Shown here: positions 9,601 to 19,472 of the stretch, one piece after another | Numbering within the stretch: position 1 is the first letter of the stretch | How the letters are laid out: every line of letters begins with the position of its first letter | NCBI GenBank assembly: GCA_003427395.1 | Contig: BFEA01000457.1 | Span: forward strand, 1,306,719-1,329,119 | Length of the DNA: 22,401 bases | DNA from: Chara braunii | Lineage: Eukaryota > Streptophyta > Charophyceae > Charales > Characeae | Direction of reading: 5' to 3' | Translations under genes and position numbers: made by a program | Notes under the pieces: generated by a model | What the model saw: only the letters and a program-made list of their open reading frames with translations | Told to the model about the DNA's origin: nothing | Databases searched by the model: none

Positions 9601-12600
9601 ACCCAAAAAGCCTATCGAGATATAATCCTTGGAGCGACTAAGTAAAATTTCGAAACCCGTAATTGTATTTTCGGTAACGAGACCCCGGAAGCCTATCGAA
9701 ATATAATCCTTAGAAAGAGTAAGTAAAATTATGAAACCCCGTAGTGTATTTTCGGTAACGAAACTCCGAAAATCTATCGAGATATAATCCCTAGAGAGAC
9801 ATATTAAAATCTCGAAACCCCGTATTGTATTTTCGGTAACGAAACCCCGAAAGCCTATCGAGGTACAATCCCTAGAGAGACAAGGTAAAATCCCGAAACC
9901 CCATAGTGCGTTTTCGCTATTGAAACCCTCAAAGCCTATTGAGATTTAATCCCTAAAGAGATGAGTAAAATCCCGAAACCACGAAGTGTGATTTCGGTAA
10001 CAAAACCCCGAAAGCCTATCAAGATATAATCCCTTGAGAGACGTAGTAAGATCTTGAAACCTCGTAGTGTATTTTCGATACCGAAACCCCGAAAGCCTAT
10101 CGAGAGATAATCCCTAGAGAGACTTAGTAAAATCCTGAAACCCTGTAGTGCATTTTCGCTATCGAAACCACGAAAGTCTATCGAGATTTCATCCCTCGAG
10201 AGACTACGTAAGATCTCCATACCCCGTAGCGTATTTTCGGTAACGAAACCCCGAAAACCTATCGAGATATAATACCTAGAGAGACTGAGTAAAATCTCGA
10301 AACCTCGTAGTTCATTTTTCTTAACGAAACCTCGAAAGCCTATCGAGATATAATCCTTAGAGATACTACGTAAAATCCCGAGACCCCGAAGTGTATTTTC
10401 GCTAACGAAACCCCGAAATCCTATCGATATATAATACTTAGAGAGACAAAGTAAAATCCCGAAACCCCGTAGTGCATTTTCAGTAACGAAACCCCAAAAA
10501 CCTTTCGAGATATAATCCTTACAAATACTAAGTAAAATCCCGAAACCCCGAAATGTATTTTCGGTAACGAACCCCGAAAGCCTATCGAGATACGATCCCT
10601 AGAGATACTAAGTAATATCTCGAAACTCCATAGTGCATTTTCGCTATCGAAACCCCAAAAGCCTATCGAGATTTAATCCCTAGAGAGACTACATAAAATC
10701 CTGAAACCCCATAGTGTATTTTCGGTAAAGAAACCCCGAAAACGTATCGAGATATAATCCCTAGAGAGACTTGGTAAAATCCCGAAACCCCGAAGTGTAT
10801 TTTCAGTAACGAAACCTCGAAAGTCTATCGAGATATAATCTTTAGAGAAACTTCGTAAAATCTTGAAACCCTGTAGTGCATTTTCGGTGACGAAACCTCG
10901 AAAGCCTATCGAGATATAATCCCTAGAGAGGCTAAGTAAAATTTTGAAACTCCGTAGTACTTTTTCGTTAATGAAACCCCTTAACCCTATCGAGATATAA
11001 TACCTAGAGACACTTAGTAAAATCCTGAAACCATGTAGTGTATTTTTGGTAACGAAACCTTGAAAGTCTATCGAGATATTATCCCTAGAGAGACTAAGTA
11101 AAATCCTGAAGCCCTGTAGTGCACTTTCGCTATCGAAACCCCAAAAGCCTATCGAGATTTAATCACTAGAGAGACTAAGTAAAATACCGAAACCCCGTTG
11201 TGTATTTTCGGTTACGAAACCCCGAAAGCCTATACAATCATTTGAGAGACTTAGTAAAATCCCCAAACCCGGTAGTATATTTTCGGTACCGAAACCCCGG
11301 AAGCCTATCGATGTGTAATCCCTCCAAAGGCTAAGTAAAATCCCAAAACCCCGTGGTGTGTTTTCGGTAATGAAACCCCGAAAGCCTGTCAAGATATAAT
11401 CCTTAGAGAGGCTAAGTAAGATCCCGGAACCCCGTAGTGTGTTTTCGGTAACGAAACCCCGAAAACCTATCCAGACTTAATCCCTAGAGAGACGGAGTAA
11501 GATCTCGAAACCCCGTAGTGTATGTTTGATAACAAAACCCCGAAAGCCTTTCGAGATATAATCCCTAGAGACACTAAGTGAAATCCAGAAAACCTGTAGT
11601 GCATTTTCACTATCAAAACCCCGAAAACCTATCGAGATTTAATCCCTAGAGAGACTAAGTAAAATCCTGAAACCCCGTAGCCCCCGAAAGCCTATCGAGA
11701 TTTCATACCTAGAGAGACAAATAAAATCCTGAAACCCCGTAGTGCATTTCGGTTACGGAACCCCGAAAGCCTATCGAGATATAATCCCTAGAGAGACTGA
11801 GTAAAATCCCGAAATCCCGTAGTGTATTTTCGGTAACGAAACCCCGAAAGCCTATCAAGATATAATCTCTCGACAGACTATGTAAAATCCCGAAACCCCG
11901 TAGTGCATTTTCGCTATCGAAACCTCGAAAGCCTATCCTCATATAATCCCTAGAGAGACTAAGTAAGATCCCGAAACCCCATAGTGTATTTTTGGGAACG
12001 AAACCCCCAAAGCCTATGGAGATAAAATCCCTAGACAGACTTAGTAAATCCCGAAACCCCGTAGTGCATTTTCAGTAATGAAACCCCGAAAGCCTATCGA
12101 GATATAATCCCTATAAACACAAAGTAAAATATGGAAACCACGTAGTGTATTTTTGGTAACGAAACCCTGAAAGCCTATCGAGATATAATCCCTAGAGAGA
12201 CTTAGTAAAATCCCAGAACCCCGTAGTGCATTTTCGGTACCGAAACCCCGAACGCCTATCGAGATATAATCCCTAGAGAGAGTTTGTAAAATCCCGAAAC
12301 CCCGATGTGCATTTTTAATAAAGAGACCCCGAAATCCTATAGAGATAAAATGCCTAGAGATACTAAATAAAATTCCGAAACCCCAAAGTGTATTTTCAGT
12401 AACGAAACCCCGAAAACCTGTCGAGATATAATCCTTAGAGAGACTTAGTAAAATCCCGGAACCCCGTACTGCATTTTCGGTAACGAAACCCCGAAAGCCT
12501 ATCGAGATATAATCCCTAGAGAGACTTAGTAAAATCCCCAAACCCCATAGTGTATTTTCGCTATCGAAACCCTGAAAGCCTTTCGAGATATAATCCCTAG

Positions 12601-13025
12601 AGAGACTTAGTAAAATCCCGAAACCCCGTAGTGCATTTTCGGTAACGAAAGCCCGAAAGCCTATCGTGATATGTTCCCAAGAGAAAGTAAGTGAAATCCT
12701 GAAACCCCGAAGTGTATTTTCACGAACGAAACCCCGAAAGCCTTTCGAGATATAATCCCTCGAGAGACTTTGTAAAATGTCGAAACCCCGTCGTCCTGTT
12801 TCGGTAACGAAACTCCGAAAGCCTATCGAGATATAATTTCCAGAGATACTAAGTAAGATTATGAAACCCCGTAGTGCATTTTCGGTAACGGAACCCCGAA
12901 AGCCTATCGAGATATAATCCCTAGAGACACTTAGTAAAATCCCGAAACGCCGTAGTGTATTTTCGCTATCGAAACCCGAAAGCCTATCTGGATTTAATCC
13001 CTAGAGAGACTAAGTAAAATCTCGA

Positions 13026-13084
13026 ACTGTTTACGATGTTCATTATATTTTATAAAATATATTATATCCATTAACCTCTTCTCA
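13026..13084. repeat. AT-rich replacement inside satellite array 2
   Basis: About 57 bp of AT-rich, non-satellite sequence replaces the central part of one monomer (the normal segment of about 40 bp with the GTAACGAAACC block is missing). It contains a perfect 16-bp palindrome, ATATTTTATAAAATAT, at 13045-13060. This is the only clear foreign stretch in an array of about 9.2 kb. Confidence 0.8.
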
Positions 13085-13089
13085 TCGAG

Positions 13090-15195
13090 ATATAATCCCT
13101 GGAGAGACTAAGTAAAATCCCGAAACCCGTAATTATATTTTCGGTAACGGAACCCCGAAAGCGAATCGAGATATAATCCTTAGAAAGACTGAGTAAAATT
13201 ATGAAACCCCGTAATATATTTTCGATAACAAAACCCCGAAAGCATATCGAGGTATAATCCCTAGAGAGACTTAGTAAAATCTCGACACCTCGTGGTGTAT
13301 TTTCGGAAAAGAAACCCCGAAATCCAAAAGAGATAAAATCCCTAGAGAGACTATGTAAAATCTCGAAACCCCATTGTGTGTTTTCACTATCGAAACCCGA
13401 AAAACCTATCGAGACTTAATCCCTAGAAAGATGAATAAGATCCCGAAACCCCGTAGGGTATTTTGGGTAACGAAACCCCGAAAGCCTACCGAAATATAAT
13501 CCCTAGTAAGACTAAGTAAAATCCAAAAACCCCATAGTGCATTTTCGCAATCGAAACCCCGAAAGTATGTCGAGATTTGATCCCTAGAGAGACTAGACAA
13601 AATCCCCAAACCCCGAAGTATATTTTCAGTCAGGAAAACCCGAAAGCCCATCGAGATATAATCCCTAGAGAGACTTAGTAATATCTCGAAACCCCGTAGT
13701 CGATTTTCGCTATCGAAACCCCGAAAGCCTCTTGAGATTTAATCCCTAGAGAGACCAGGTAAGATCCCGAAACCCCAAAGTGTATTTTCGGTAACGAAAC
13801 CCCGAAAGCCTATCGAGATATAATCCCTAGAGAGACCGAGTAAAATCCCAAAACCCCGAAGTGCATTTTCGGTAACGAAACTCTGAAAGTCTATCAAGAT
13901 ATAATCCCTGCAGAGACTTGGTAAAATCCCAAAACCCCGTAATGCATTTTTGGTAACGAAACCCCGAAAGCCTACATGATATAATCCCTAGAGAGACTAC
14001 GCAAAATCCTGAAACCCCGTAGTGCATTTTCGATAACGAAACCCCGAAAGCCTATCGAGATATAATCCCTAGAGAGACTAAGTAAAATCCCGAAACCCCG
14101 AACTGTATTTTCGGTAAAGAAACCCCGAAAGCCAATCGAGGTATAATCCTTAGAAAAACTAATTAAAATTATACAAACCCCATAGTGTATTTTCAGTAAC
14201 GATACCCCTATAGCATATCGAGATATAATCCCTAGAGACACGTAGTAAAATCCCAAGACCCCACAATGTATTTTCGGTAACGAAACCCCGAAAGCCTATC
14301 GAGATACAATCCCTAGAGAGACTAAGTAAAATTCCGAAACCTCGTAGTGCATTTTCGCTATCGAAACCCTGAAAGCCTAAAGAGATACAATCCCTAGAGA
14401 GACTAAGTAAAATCCCGAGACCCCATTGTGCGTTTTCGCTATCTACATCCGAAAAGCATATCGAAATTTAATCCCTAGAGAGATGAGTAAGATCCCAAAA
14501 TCCCGTAGGGTATTTTCGGTAACGAAATCCCGAAAGCCTATCGAAATATAATCCCTAGCGGGACTAAGTAAGATGCAGAAACCCCATAGTGCATTTTCGC
14601 AATCGAAACCCCGAAAGTCTGTCGAGATTTGATCCCTAGAGAGACTGAGAAAAATCTCAAGACCCCGAAGTGTATTTTCGGTCAGGAAACCCCGAAAGAC
14701 CATCGACATACAATCCTTAGAAAGACTTTGTAAAATCTCAAAACCTCGTAGTGAATTTTCGTTATCGAAACCCCGAAAGCCTATCGAGATTTAATGCCTC
14801 GGGAGACCAGGTAAGATCTCGAAACCCCGTAGTGTATTTTCGATAACGAAACCCCGAACCCCTATCGAGATATAATCCCTAGAGAGACTGAGTAAAATCC
14901 CGAAACCCCGAAGTGCATTTTCGGTAACGAAACTCTGAAAGTCTATCAAGATATAATCCCAAGGGAGACTTGGTAAAATCTCGAAACCCCGTAGTGCATT
15001 TTGGGTAACGAATCCCCGAAAGCCTATCGAGATATAATCCCTAGAGAGACTACTCAAAATCCCGAAACCCCGTGGTGTATTTTTGGTGACGAAACCCCGA
15101 AAGCCTATCGAGATAATCCCTAGAGAGACTAAGTAAAATCTCAAAACCCCGAAGTGTATTTTCAGTAACTAAACCCCGAAAGCCTATCGAGATAT
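13090..15195 (-). repeat. Higher-order repeat: two 13-monomer copies of about 1,052 bp
   Basis: Rare monomer variants recur at a fixed offset. GTAGGGTATTTT occurs at 13453 and 14506. GTCAGGAAA occurs at 13629 and 14681. The GAAACTCTGAAAGTCTATCA variant occurs near 13878 and 14931. TTAGAAAGACT/AAATTATGAAACC-type variants occur near 13180, 14150 and 15196. The shared 1,050-1,053 bp offset equals 13 monomers. A more diverged copy of the same block sits near 8350-8830, with the GTCACGAAACC variant at 8543. This shows segmental amplification rather than independent drift of monomers. Confidence 0.75.
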
Positions 15196-16125
15196 AATTC
15201 TTAGAAAAACTAAGTAAAATTATGAAACCATGTAGTTTATTTTGGGTAACGAAACCCCTAAGGCATATCGAGATATAATTCCTAGAGAGACGTAGTAGAA
15301 TCCCCAGACCCCGTACTGTATTTTCGGTAACGAAACTCCGAAAGCCTATCGAGATACAATCCCTAGAGAGACTAAGTAAAATCCCGAAACCCTGTAGTGC
15401 ATTTTCGCTATCGAAACTCCGAAAGCCTATGAAGATTTAATCCCGAGAGAGACTGAGTAAAATTCCGAAACCCCGTACTGTATTTTCAGTAATGAAACCC
15501 CGAAAGCCTATAGAGATATAATCCCTCGAGAGACCAAGTAAAATCCTGAAACGTCGTAGTGCATTTTCGCTATCGAAACCGCGAAAGCCTATCGAGATTA
15601 AATCCTTAGAAACACTGAGTAAAATTCTGAAAGGCCGTAGTGTATTTTTGGTAACTAAAATCCGAAAACCTATCGAGATAAAATCCAAATAGAGACTTAG
15701 TAGAATCCCAAAACCCCGTAGTGTATTTTCGGTAACAAAACCCCGAAAGCCTATCGAGATATAATCCTTAGAAAACTTATGTAAAATTGCGAAACCCCAA
15801 AGTGTATTTTCGGTAACGAAACCATTGAAGCCTATCGAGATATACTCCAGAGAGACTAAGTAAGATCTTGAAACCCCGTAGTGCATTTTCGCTAACGAAA
15901 CCCTGAAAGCCTATCGAGATAGAATCTCTAGAGAGACTACGTAAAATCCCGAAACCCCGTAGTTTATTTTCAATAACGAAACCTCAAAAGCCTATCGAGA
16001 TATAATCCCTGGAGAGACTAGTTAAAATCCCGAAACCCGAAATTGTATTTTCGGTAACGAAACCCCGAAAGCCTATCGAGATATAATTCTTAGAAAGACT
16101 AAGTAAAATTATGAAACCCAGTTGT

Positions 16126-17142
16126 CAGCGCGAATACCTTTACAAGCGTATCCGCCCTAGGTTTTGCAAGTGACAGAAAGGCTCCGTGAACCTGGATTTT
16201 GAGTGCCCGTGCGGGAAAGTGCGAGGGTCGTCCGCATGCGGGCAAAGGTCTGTTTGTCCCGGTAGGGGGTATGTGGGTGGGCAACTTTAAGGCGCGCGTG
16301 TGATTTTTCTGATTGAGTGGGCGGCCGGGGTAGCCAACCAACTCCGACCCGGTGACGGGCTTGGTTAAAGGGGTGAAAGCTCGCTTTGGTCGGCAAGGGC
16401 GACCGACGGTGGAGCGCAGGCCGGCGCGCGGGATGGTGATGCCGCAGGATGGTGGGCCGGCGCGGGCACTTAGGGGCCGTAGGTTTAAATGTGGGTTGAA
16501 GGAGTGGCCGGGGCGGTACCTTGGTGCGAAGCGCCATGTGATGCCACTTTATGTGGGAGGTCGCGCTGGTGCATTCCAGGCTTGGACTGAGCCCTATTGG
16601 TTACGGTGTTGGACTGTTGCTACGGAGGTACAGGGATCGAGGCTGGCGGACGACGACGTGGGAGTAGCGGAGCAGCGAGAAAAAGAGGGGTCGAGGGTCC
16701 CGCAGGACTATCCCCCTTTTTTTGTTTTGTCGGAAGAATCCGCTTGCAGGCCCGTGCCGCGGGGCTAAGGGAACTTTGGCAGAGGCTGCGGCCGACCCTT
16801 CCTTTTCGTCACTGTGGGGCCATTTTTGCTCTTATGGTCATTTTGGGGCGAAGACTTAAAATCGGCCGTAAGCCTGAGGGCCTGCCACGACCGGTATATT
16901 CGTGAACTATTGGAGCAAAGGTCGTGATGATGGCGCTCGAAGGGCAAAACCGAATACCTTTCTTGAGGCCTGCCTTAGGGTTGGTCAGTCTGGTAGAGGC
17001 GCCCCAAGGCTGGTGTGTGGTTTTGCCCCGGAATAATTATCGTGGCCAGGGTAATGGGGAAAAGTCCCGGGCCGCCTGTACCCTGTGGCTGACAAAAGGA
17101 AAAGACGAAGGGGGGGGCTTGCGTAGGCCATTGTGTGGGTGC
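16126..17142. other. GC-rich region, no convincing gene
   Basis: Base composition changes sharply from AT-leaning satellite to GC-rich sequence at about 16126. Several overlapping open frames on both strands (for instance 16352-16768 plus and 16975-17514 minus) are what GC-rich, stop-poor DNA gives by chance. Their translations are rich in Arg, Gly and Pro with no recognisable domain. Isolated U6-like GGTACAGGG (16627-16635) suggests the decayed U6 cluster may begin here. Confidence 0.5.
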
Positions 17143-17487
17143 GAGTTCAGGGAGTGAACCCAGACGGGGGCCGTGACCTGGGCCACGCCCGACAGGTACG
17201 GAGCAGAGGAATCCCTTTGGAGGGGAAGGAGATTTGAGGCACGAGGAAGATTCGCACAGCCCCACAGGGAGGTGGTATCCCGGAGTGAACCCAGACGGGA
17301 ACCGGGCTAAGGGCGTGCAAAAAGAAAACGAGAGGGGGATCGCTGTACTAGAACTAAATCTTTGTGGCTTCCTCCCTCTTGCTTCCGAGGCCGGCCAACT
17401 TGCTGACGCGGCCGTTGGGTGGGGGGTTTGGCTGGCCGCTGTATAAGTCTGGAGTGGACCCGGACGCGAATTGCACCGGGTACAGAC

Positions 17488-17570
17488 GAAAAGGGGGGAT
17501 TCGGGCCAATACATAAAAGATTAGCATGGCCCCTGCGCAAAGATGATACGCATAGATCCCGAAAAGGAGG
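17488..17570 (+). pseudogene. U6 snRNA pseudogene, copy 1
   Basis: Positions 17517-17540 match the universally conserved U6 core exactly (including TTAGCATGGCCCCTGCGC). They are followed by AAAGATGATACGCATAGATC, which corresponds to the U6 AAGGATGACACGCATAAATC region with few changes. The catalytic AGC triad is present in TTAGC (17521-17525). The ACAGAGA box that pairs with the 5' splice site reads ACATAAA (17511-17517). The 5' stem-loop is shortened, with GGGGGGATTCGGGCCAATAC replacing about 40 bases, and there is no terminal T run. U6 belongs to the spliceosome catalytic core. These losses make this a pseudogene, and the assignment to U6 is strong. Confidence 0.8.
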
Positions 17571-17631
17571 CCGGGTTCACGTGCCGAGGTAGGGCGAGGC
17601 TGCAGCTGCGAGGGCAGGCGTCGCCACGGTC

Positions 17632-17731
17632 GAAGCCCCAGGGGACATTCGTGAAAACAGGAACAATACGGAGAAGATTAGCGGGGCCCCTGCATAAGGA
17701 CGACATACGTGAACTGGGAGAGAGGGGGACG
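17632..17731 (+). pseudogene. U6 snRNA pseudogene, copy 2 (near full length)
   Basis: The U6 regions align in order: a 5' stem-like GAAGCCCCAGGGGACATTCG, TGAAAACAGGAACAATAC, an ACAGAGA-box variant ACGGAGA (17668-17674), AGATTAGC with the AGC triad (17678-17682), GGGGCCCCTGCATAAGGACG for the internal stem-loop, then GACATACGTGAACTGGGAGAG for the 3' part. Length of about 100 nt equals a typical U6. Substitutions sit in both the ACAGAGA box and the internal stem-loop, and the 3' end runs into GAGAGGGGGACG rather than a T run, so Pol III termination is not expected. It lies 157 bp downstream of copy 1, consistent with tandem duplication. Confidence 0.7.
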
Positions 17732-17905
17732 CGTCTGCCCGAATCTGGTCTCAAGAAGGAGCCAGGTCTGTGCGCCACGATGTTGAGGCAGGGTGATACC
17801 GGGAATTGCCCGAACTCGAAGAGGGCGAGTCCGTCGGGGCATCTGCAAAAGCTGGAGTGATACCGAAAGGGGGGAAGGCTTTGTGCGGCCCCTGCACTAG
17901 ACCGC

Positions 17906-18720
17906 GGAGTCTAAGTTGAAGAGGAGTCGTCATCTTCGGGTTGTTTTGACGCCGCAAGGACCGAGGGCTGTGGGCCCCTCTGCCGAAGAGCGCCGATTTT
18001 GGAGACGTCAACACGGCGGGGTGACGAACAAGGATTTGGCGAGTCAATCCGGGCGTGATTTAGGGCCAGGTGCGGGTAGGTGAAGAAGCGGGAGCTAGGG
18101 AAAGTCGTACCTTGCTCAACTCCCCGTGGAATCGGGCGGGAGACGATGGTAGGTAGGAGTTTTCGGCCGAGACAAACACAACGGTGGGGTTATTTTCTGC
18201 ATTGGGGTGGTGTGTAGCGAGGTGGAGGAGGAATGGTGTGCACCGAGACTATGGCGGGAGAAGGAGCCAGGCGCGGTTGGGGAGGCGAAGTGCCCGCGAA
18301 CTTGGGTGGAATTGAGCGGGATACAGTGGCGGGTAGGAACTTGGAAGAGCGAATTGAATGAACGGTGTTAATCCCGGGGTTAGTGGCTAACTTTCGCGTT
18401 TTGTTGGTAGTGGGCAGGCGTTGATGAGGGGGGCAGGGTGGATGAAGCTGGTCACGGAGCTATGTCGGGTGCAGTCGGGGAAGGTGGGGCGAGGCAGATA
18501 AGGCGCAGCGAGGGAGAAGCCGGCGCTGCATACGGAGTGAAAGACAGAGCAGCGGACAGCGCGGCGCAGGGCAAAAGCGGATAGCGGAGCGAGCAACGGA
18601 CAGCGGGGCTGGCCGGACGGTTTGGCGCGGTGCAGCAGCATGGGGGGGACGAGCTGCGGGGAAGGACATAACGGGCGAGTGAAATTAAGAAGAGAGGGGT
18701 GAAGGTGATCTGTGAGGCAT
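17906..18720. other. GC-rich region, no convincing gene
   Basis: G-rich plus strand with repeated GGAGCG, GCGGGAGA and GGCGGGTAGG-type words, for example AATCGGGCGGGAGACGATGG near 18131 and AATTGAGCGGGATACAGTGG near 18311. Those two resemble each other at a 180-bp offset, perhaps a further trace of duplicated units. One U6-like GGGCCCCTCTGCCGAAGAGC lies near 17973. No protein domain is recognised in either strand's open frames. Confidence 0.45.
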
Positions 18721-18820
18721 GTACCTGGTCTTGATGTTGGCCTACTTCGTCTACGTTTCAGGTTGACAGGTATTTGCTTTAGAGGCTCGCCACGTGCTAG
18801 AGCGATAGGAGTTAGGTCAA

Positions 18821-18878
18821 TTCTTGCATTTTCTGAGTTGACTTTATTTTACTTGGATCGATTCTTGCATTTTCTGAG
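18821..18878. repeat. 41-bp tandem duplication
   Basis: TTCTTGCATTTTCTGAG occurs at 18821-18837 and 18862-18878, each followed by ACTT/TATTTTACTTGGA-like sequence. This gives a two-copy tandem with a 41-bp period. Confidence 0.8.
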
Positions 18879-18894
18879 ACTCACTATTATACTT

Positions 18895-19445
18895 GGACTT
18901 GTATAAATTTTCGTAAACTACTTTCTCTACGATTCAAGGAGTTAGACAAATTTTGACTTCTTAAAGTTCAGCCTGTCTTTTCGTTATATCTGACTTAGTA
19001 AAAATCTGAAAAACCTCTTCTTCTAATGGGAGTGCTGCTCAAATTTTTGCTAATTCAGAGAGTTAGACAAAATTGGGCTTTGGGAAGTCAAAGTTAGTCT
19101 CAGGTTTCAGACTTAGCCTTGTGTAAATTTTGGGAGAGCGCTTTTCTAAGGGGAGTGTTGCCGAAATTTCTGTAAAACTAAGGAATTAGTCAGATTTTGT
19201 CTAAGTTGAACTTTAGGTTGGGGGCTGAGTCCAAATTTGGCTTGGTATAAATCTAGGAAAGCCCTGATTTCAAAGGAGATGCTGCCCAAATTTCTACTAA
19301 TTCAAAGGAGATGCTGCCCTACTTTCTAGAGTTATAGATTACTCCTGCTTTTGATATCTGGGCTTATATAAATTCTTAAAAGACACTTTTCCTACCGGAA
19401 GCGTTGCCGAAATTTTCTTGAATTCAAGGAGTTAGATTATATTTT
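18895..19445 (+). repeat. Degenerate tandem repeat, about 120-bp units
   Basis: A TTGTATAAATTTT-type word starts units near 18898, 18997, 19120, 19243 and 19362 (spacings about 99, 123, 123 and 119). Within units the order is CTTTTCTAAGGGGAGTGTTG, CCGAAATTTCT, AATTCAAGGAGTTAGACAAA and TTTTGACTT. Five units are recognisable at low identity. This could be an internally repeated LTR or promoter region, since TATAAA words recur in each unit, but no transcript or coding region can be inferred. Confidence 0.65.
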
Positions 19446-19472
19446 GACAGGTGGCGATTCTGGCAAGCCACC
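19442..19472 (+). other. LTR-end-like junction with hairpin
   Basis: TTTTGACA (ending 19448) is followed by GG and then TGGCGATTCTGGC. This is the same arrangement as the confident LTR end and primer-binding site at 21777-21800 (GACA, GG, TGGCGCC). GGTGGC (19450-19455) and GCCACC (19467-19472) also form a 6-bp hairpin. The tRNA match is not convincing, so this may be the relic 3' end of another LTR or coincidence. Confidence 0.3.

Larger units (their letters stand above)
6865..16125 (-). repeat. Satellite array 2, 81-bp monomers, reverse orientation relative to array 1
   Basis: About 114 head-to-tail monomers. On the plus strand each reads TATCGAGATATAATCCCTAG, AGAGACTAAGTAAAATCCCG, AAACCCCGTAGTGTATTTTC, GGTAACGAAACCCCGAAAGCC. 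For example, TATTTTCGG at 9021 and 9102 gives an 81-bp period. The reverse complement contains TTTCGTTACCGAAA, a CACTACGGGGTTTCGGG block and GATTTTACTTAGTC, clearly homologous to array 1. The remaining 30 bp (AGAGATTATATCTCGATAGGC versus CGAAGTCTTATCCGCACGG) differs between the arrays. Monomers vary at a subset of sites and form higher-order copies. The left edge (about 6865-7170) is heavily decayed and the right edge stops abruptly near 16125. A 42-bp partial monomer duplication lies at 7437-7510, and deletions lie near 11236 and 11680. Confidence 0.95.
17143..17905 (+). repeat. Cluster of decayed U6 snRNA-derived repeats
   Basis: At least four U6-like cores lie in the same orientation: 17243-17269 (GAAGATTCGCACAGCCCC), 17517-17540, 17674-17699 and about 17859-17902 (GATACCGAAAG followed by GGCCCCTGCACTAGAC). 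A shared flanking motif GGAGTG.ACCC occurs at 17151, 17282, 17451 and 17854, often followed by CAGACGGG. GATACAGAG-like pieces also occur at 17195-17203, 17481-17488 and 17795-17803. Spacing between cores is irregular (roughly 157-270 bp). The pattern fits tandem duplication of a U6-bearing unit followed by strong divergence. No upstream sequence element (TCCCACATCG type) plus TATA box at the expected spacing, and no T-run terminators, were found at the copies. Confidence 0.6.

Noticed and set aside
6865-16125. CRISPR array
   Set aside because: Units are whole 81-bp monomers diverging along their length, with no alternation of constant repeats and unique spacers. The context is eukaryotic.
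16352-16768. 138-residue plus-strand open frame in GC-rich DNA
   Set aside because: Overlaps equally long frames on both strands. The composition is Arg/Gly/Pro-rich and no domain or homologue is recognised, as expected for stop-poor GC-rich DNA.
16975-17514. 179-residue minus-strand open frame
   Set aside because: Runs antisense across the U6-derived cluster, is low-complexity Pro/Ser/Thr-rich, and has no recognised domain.
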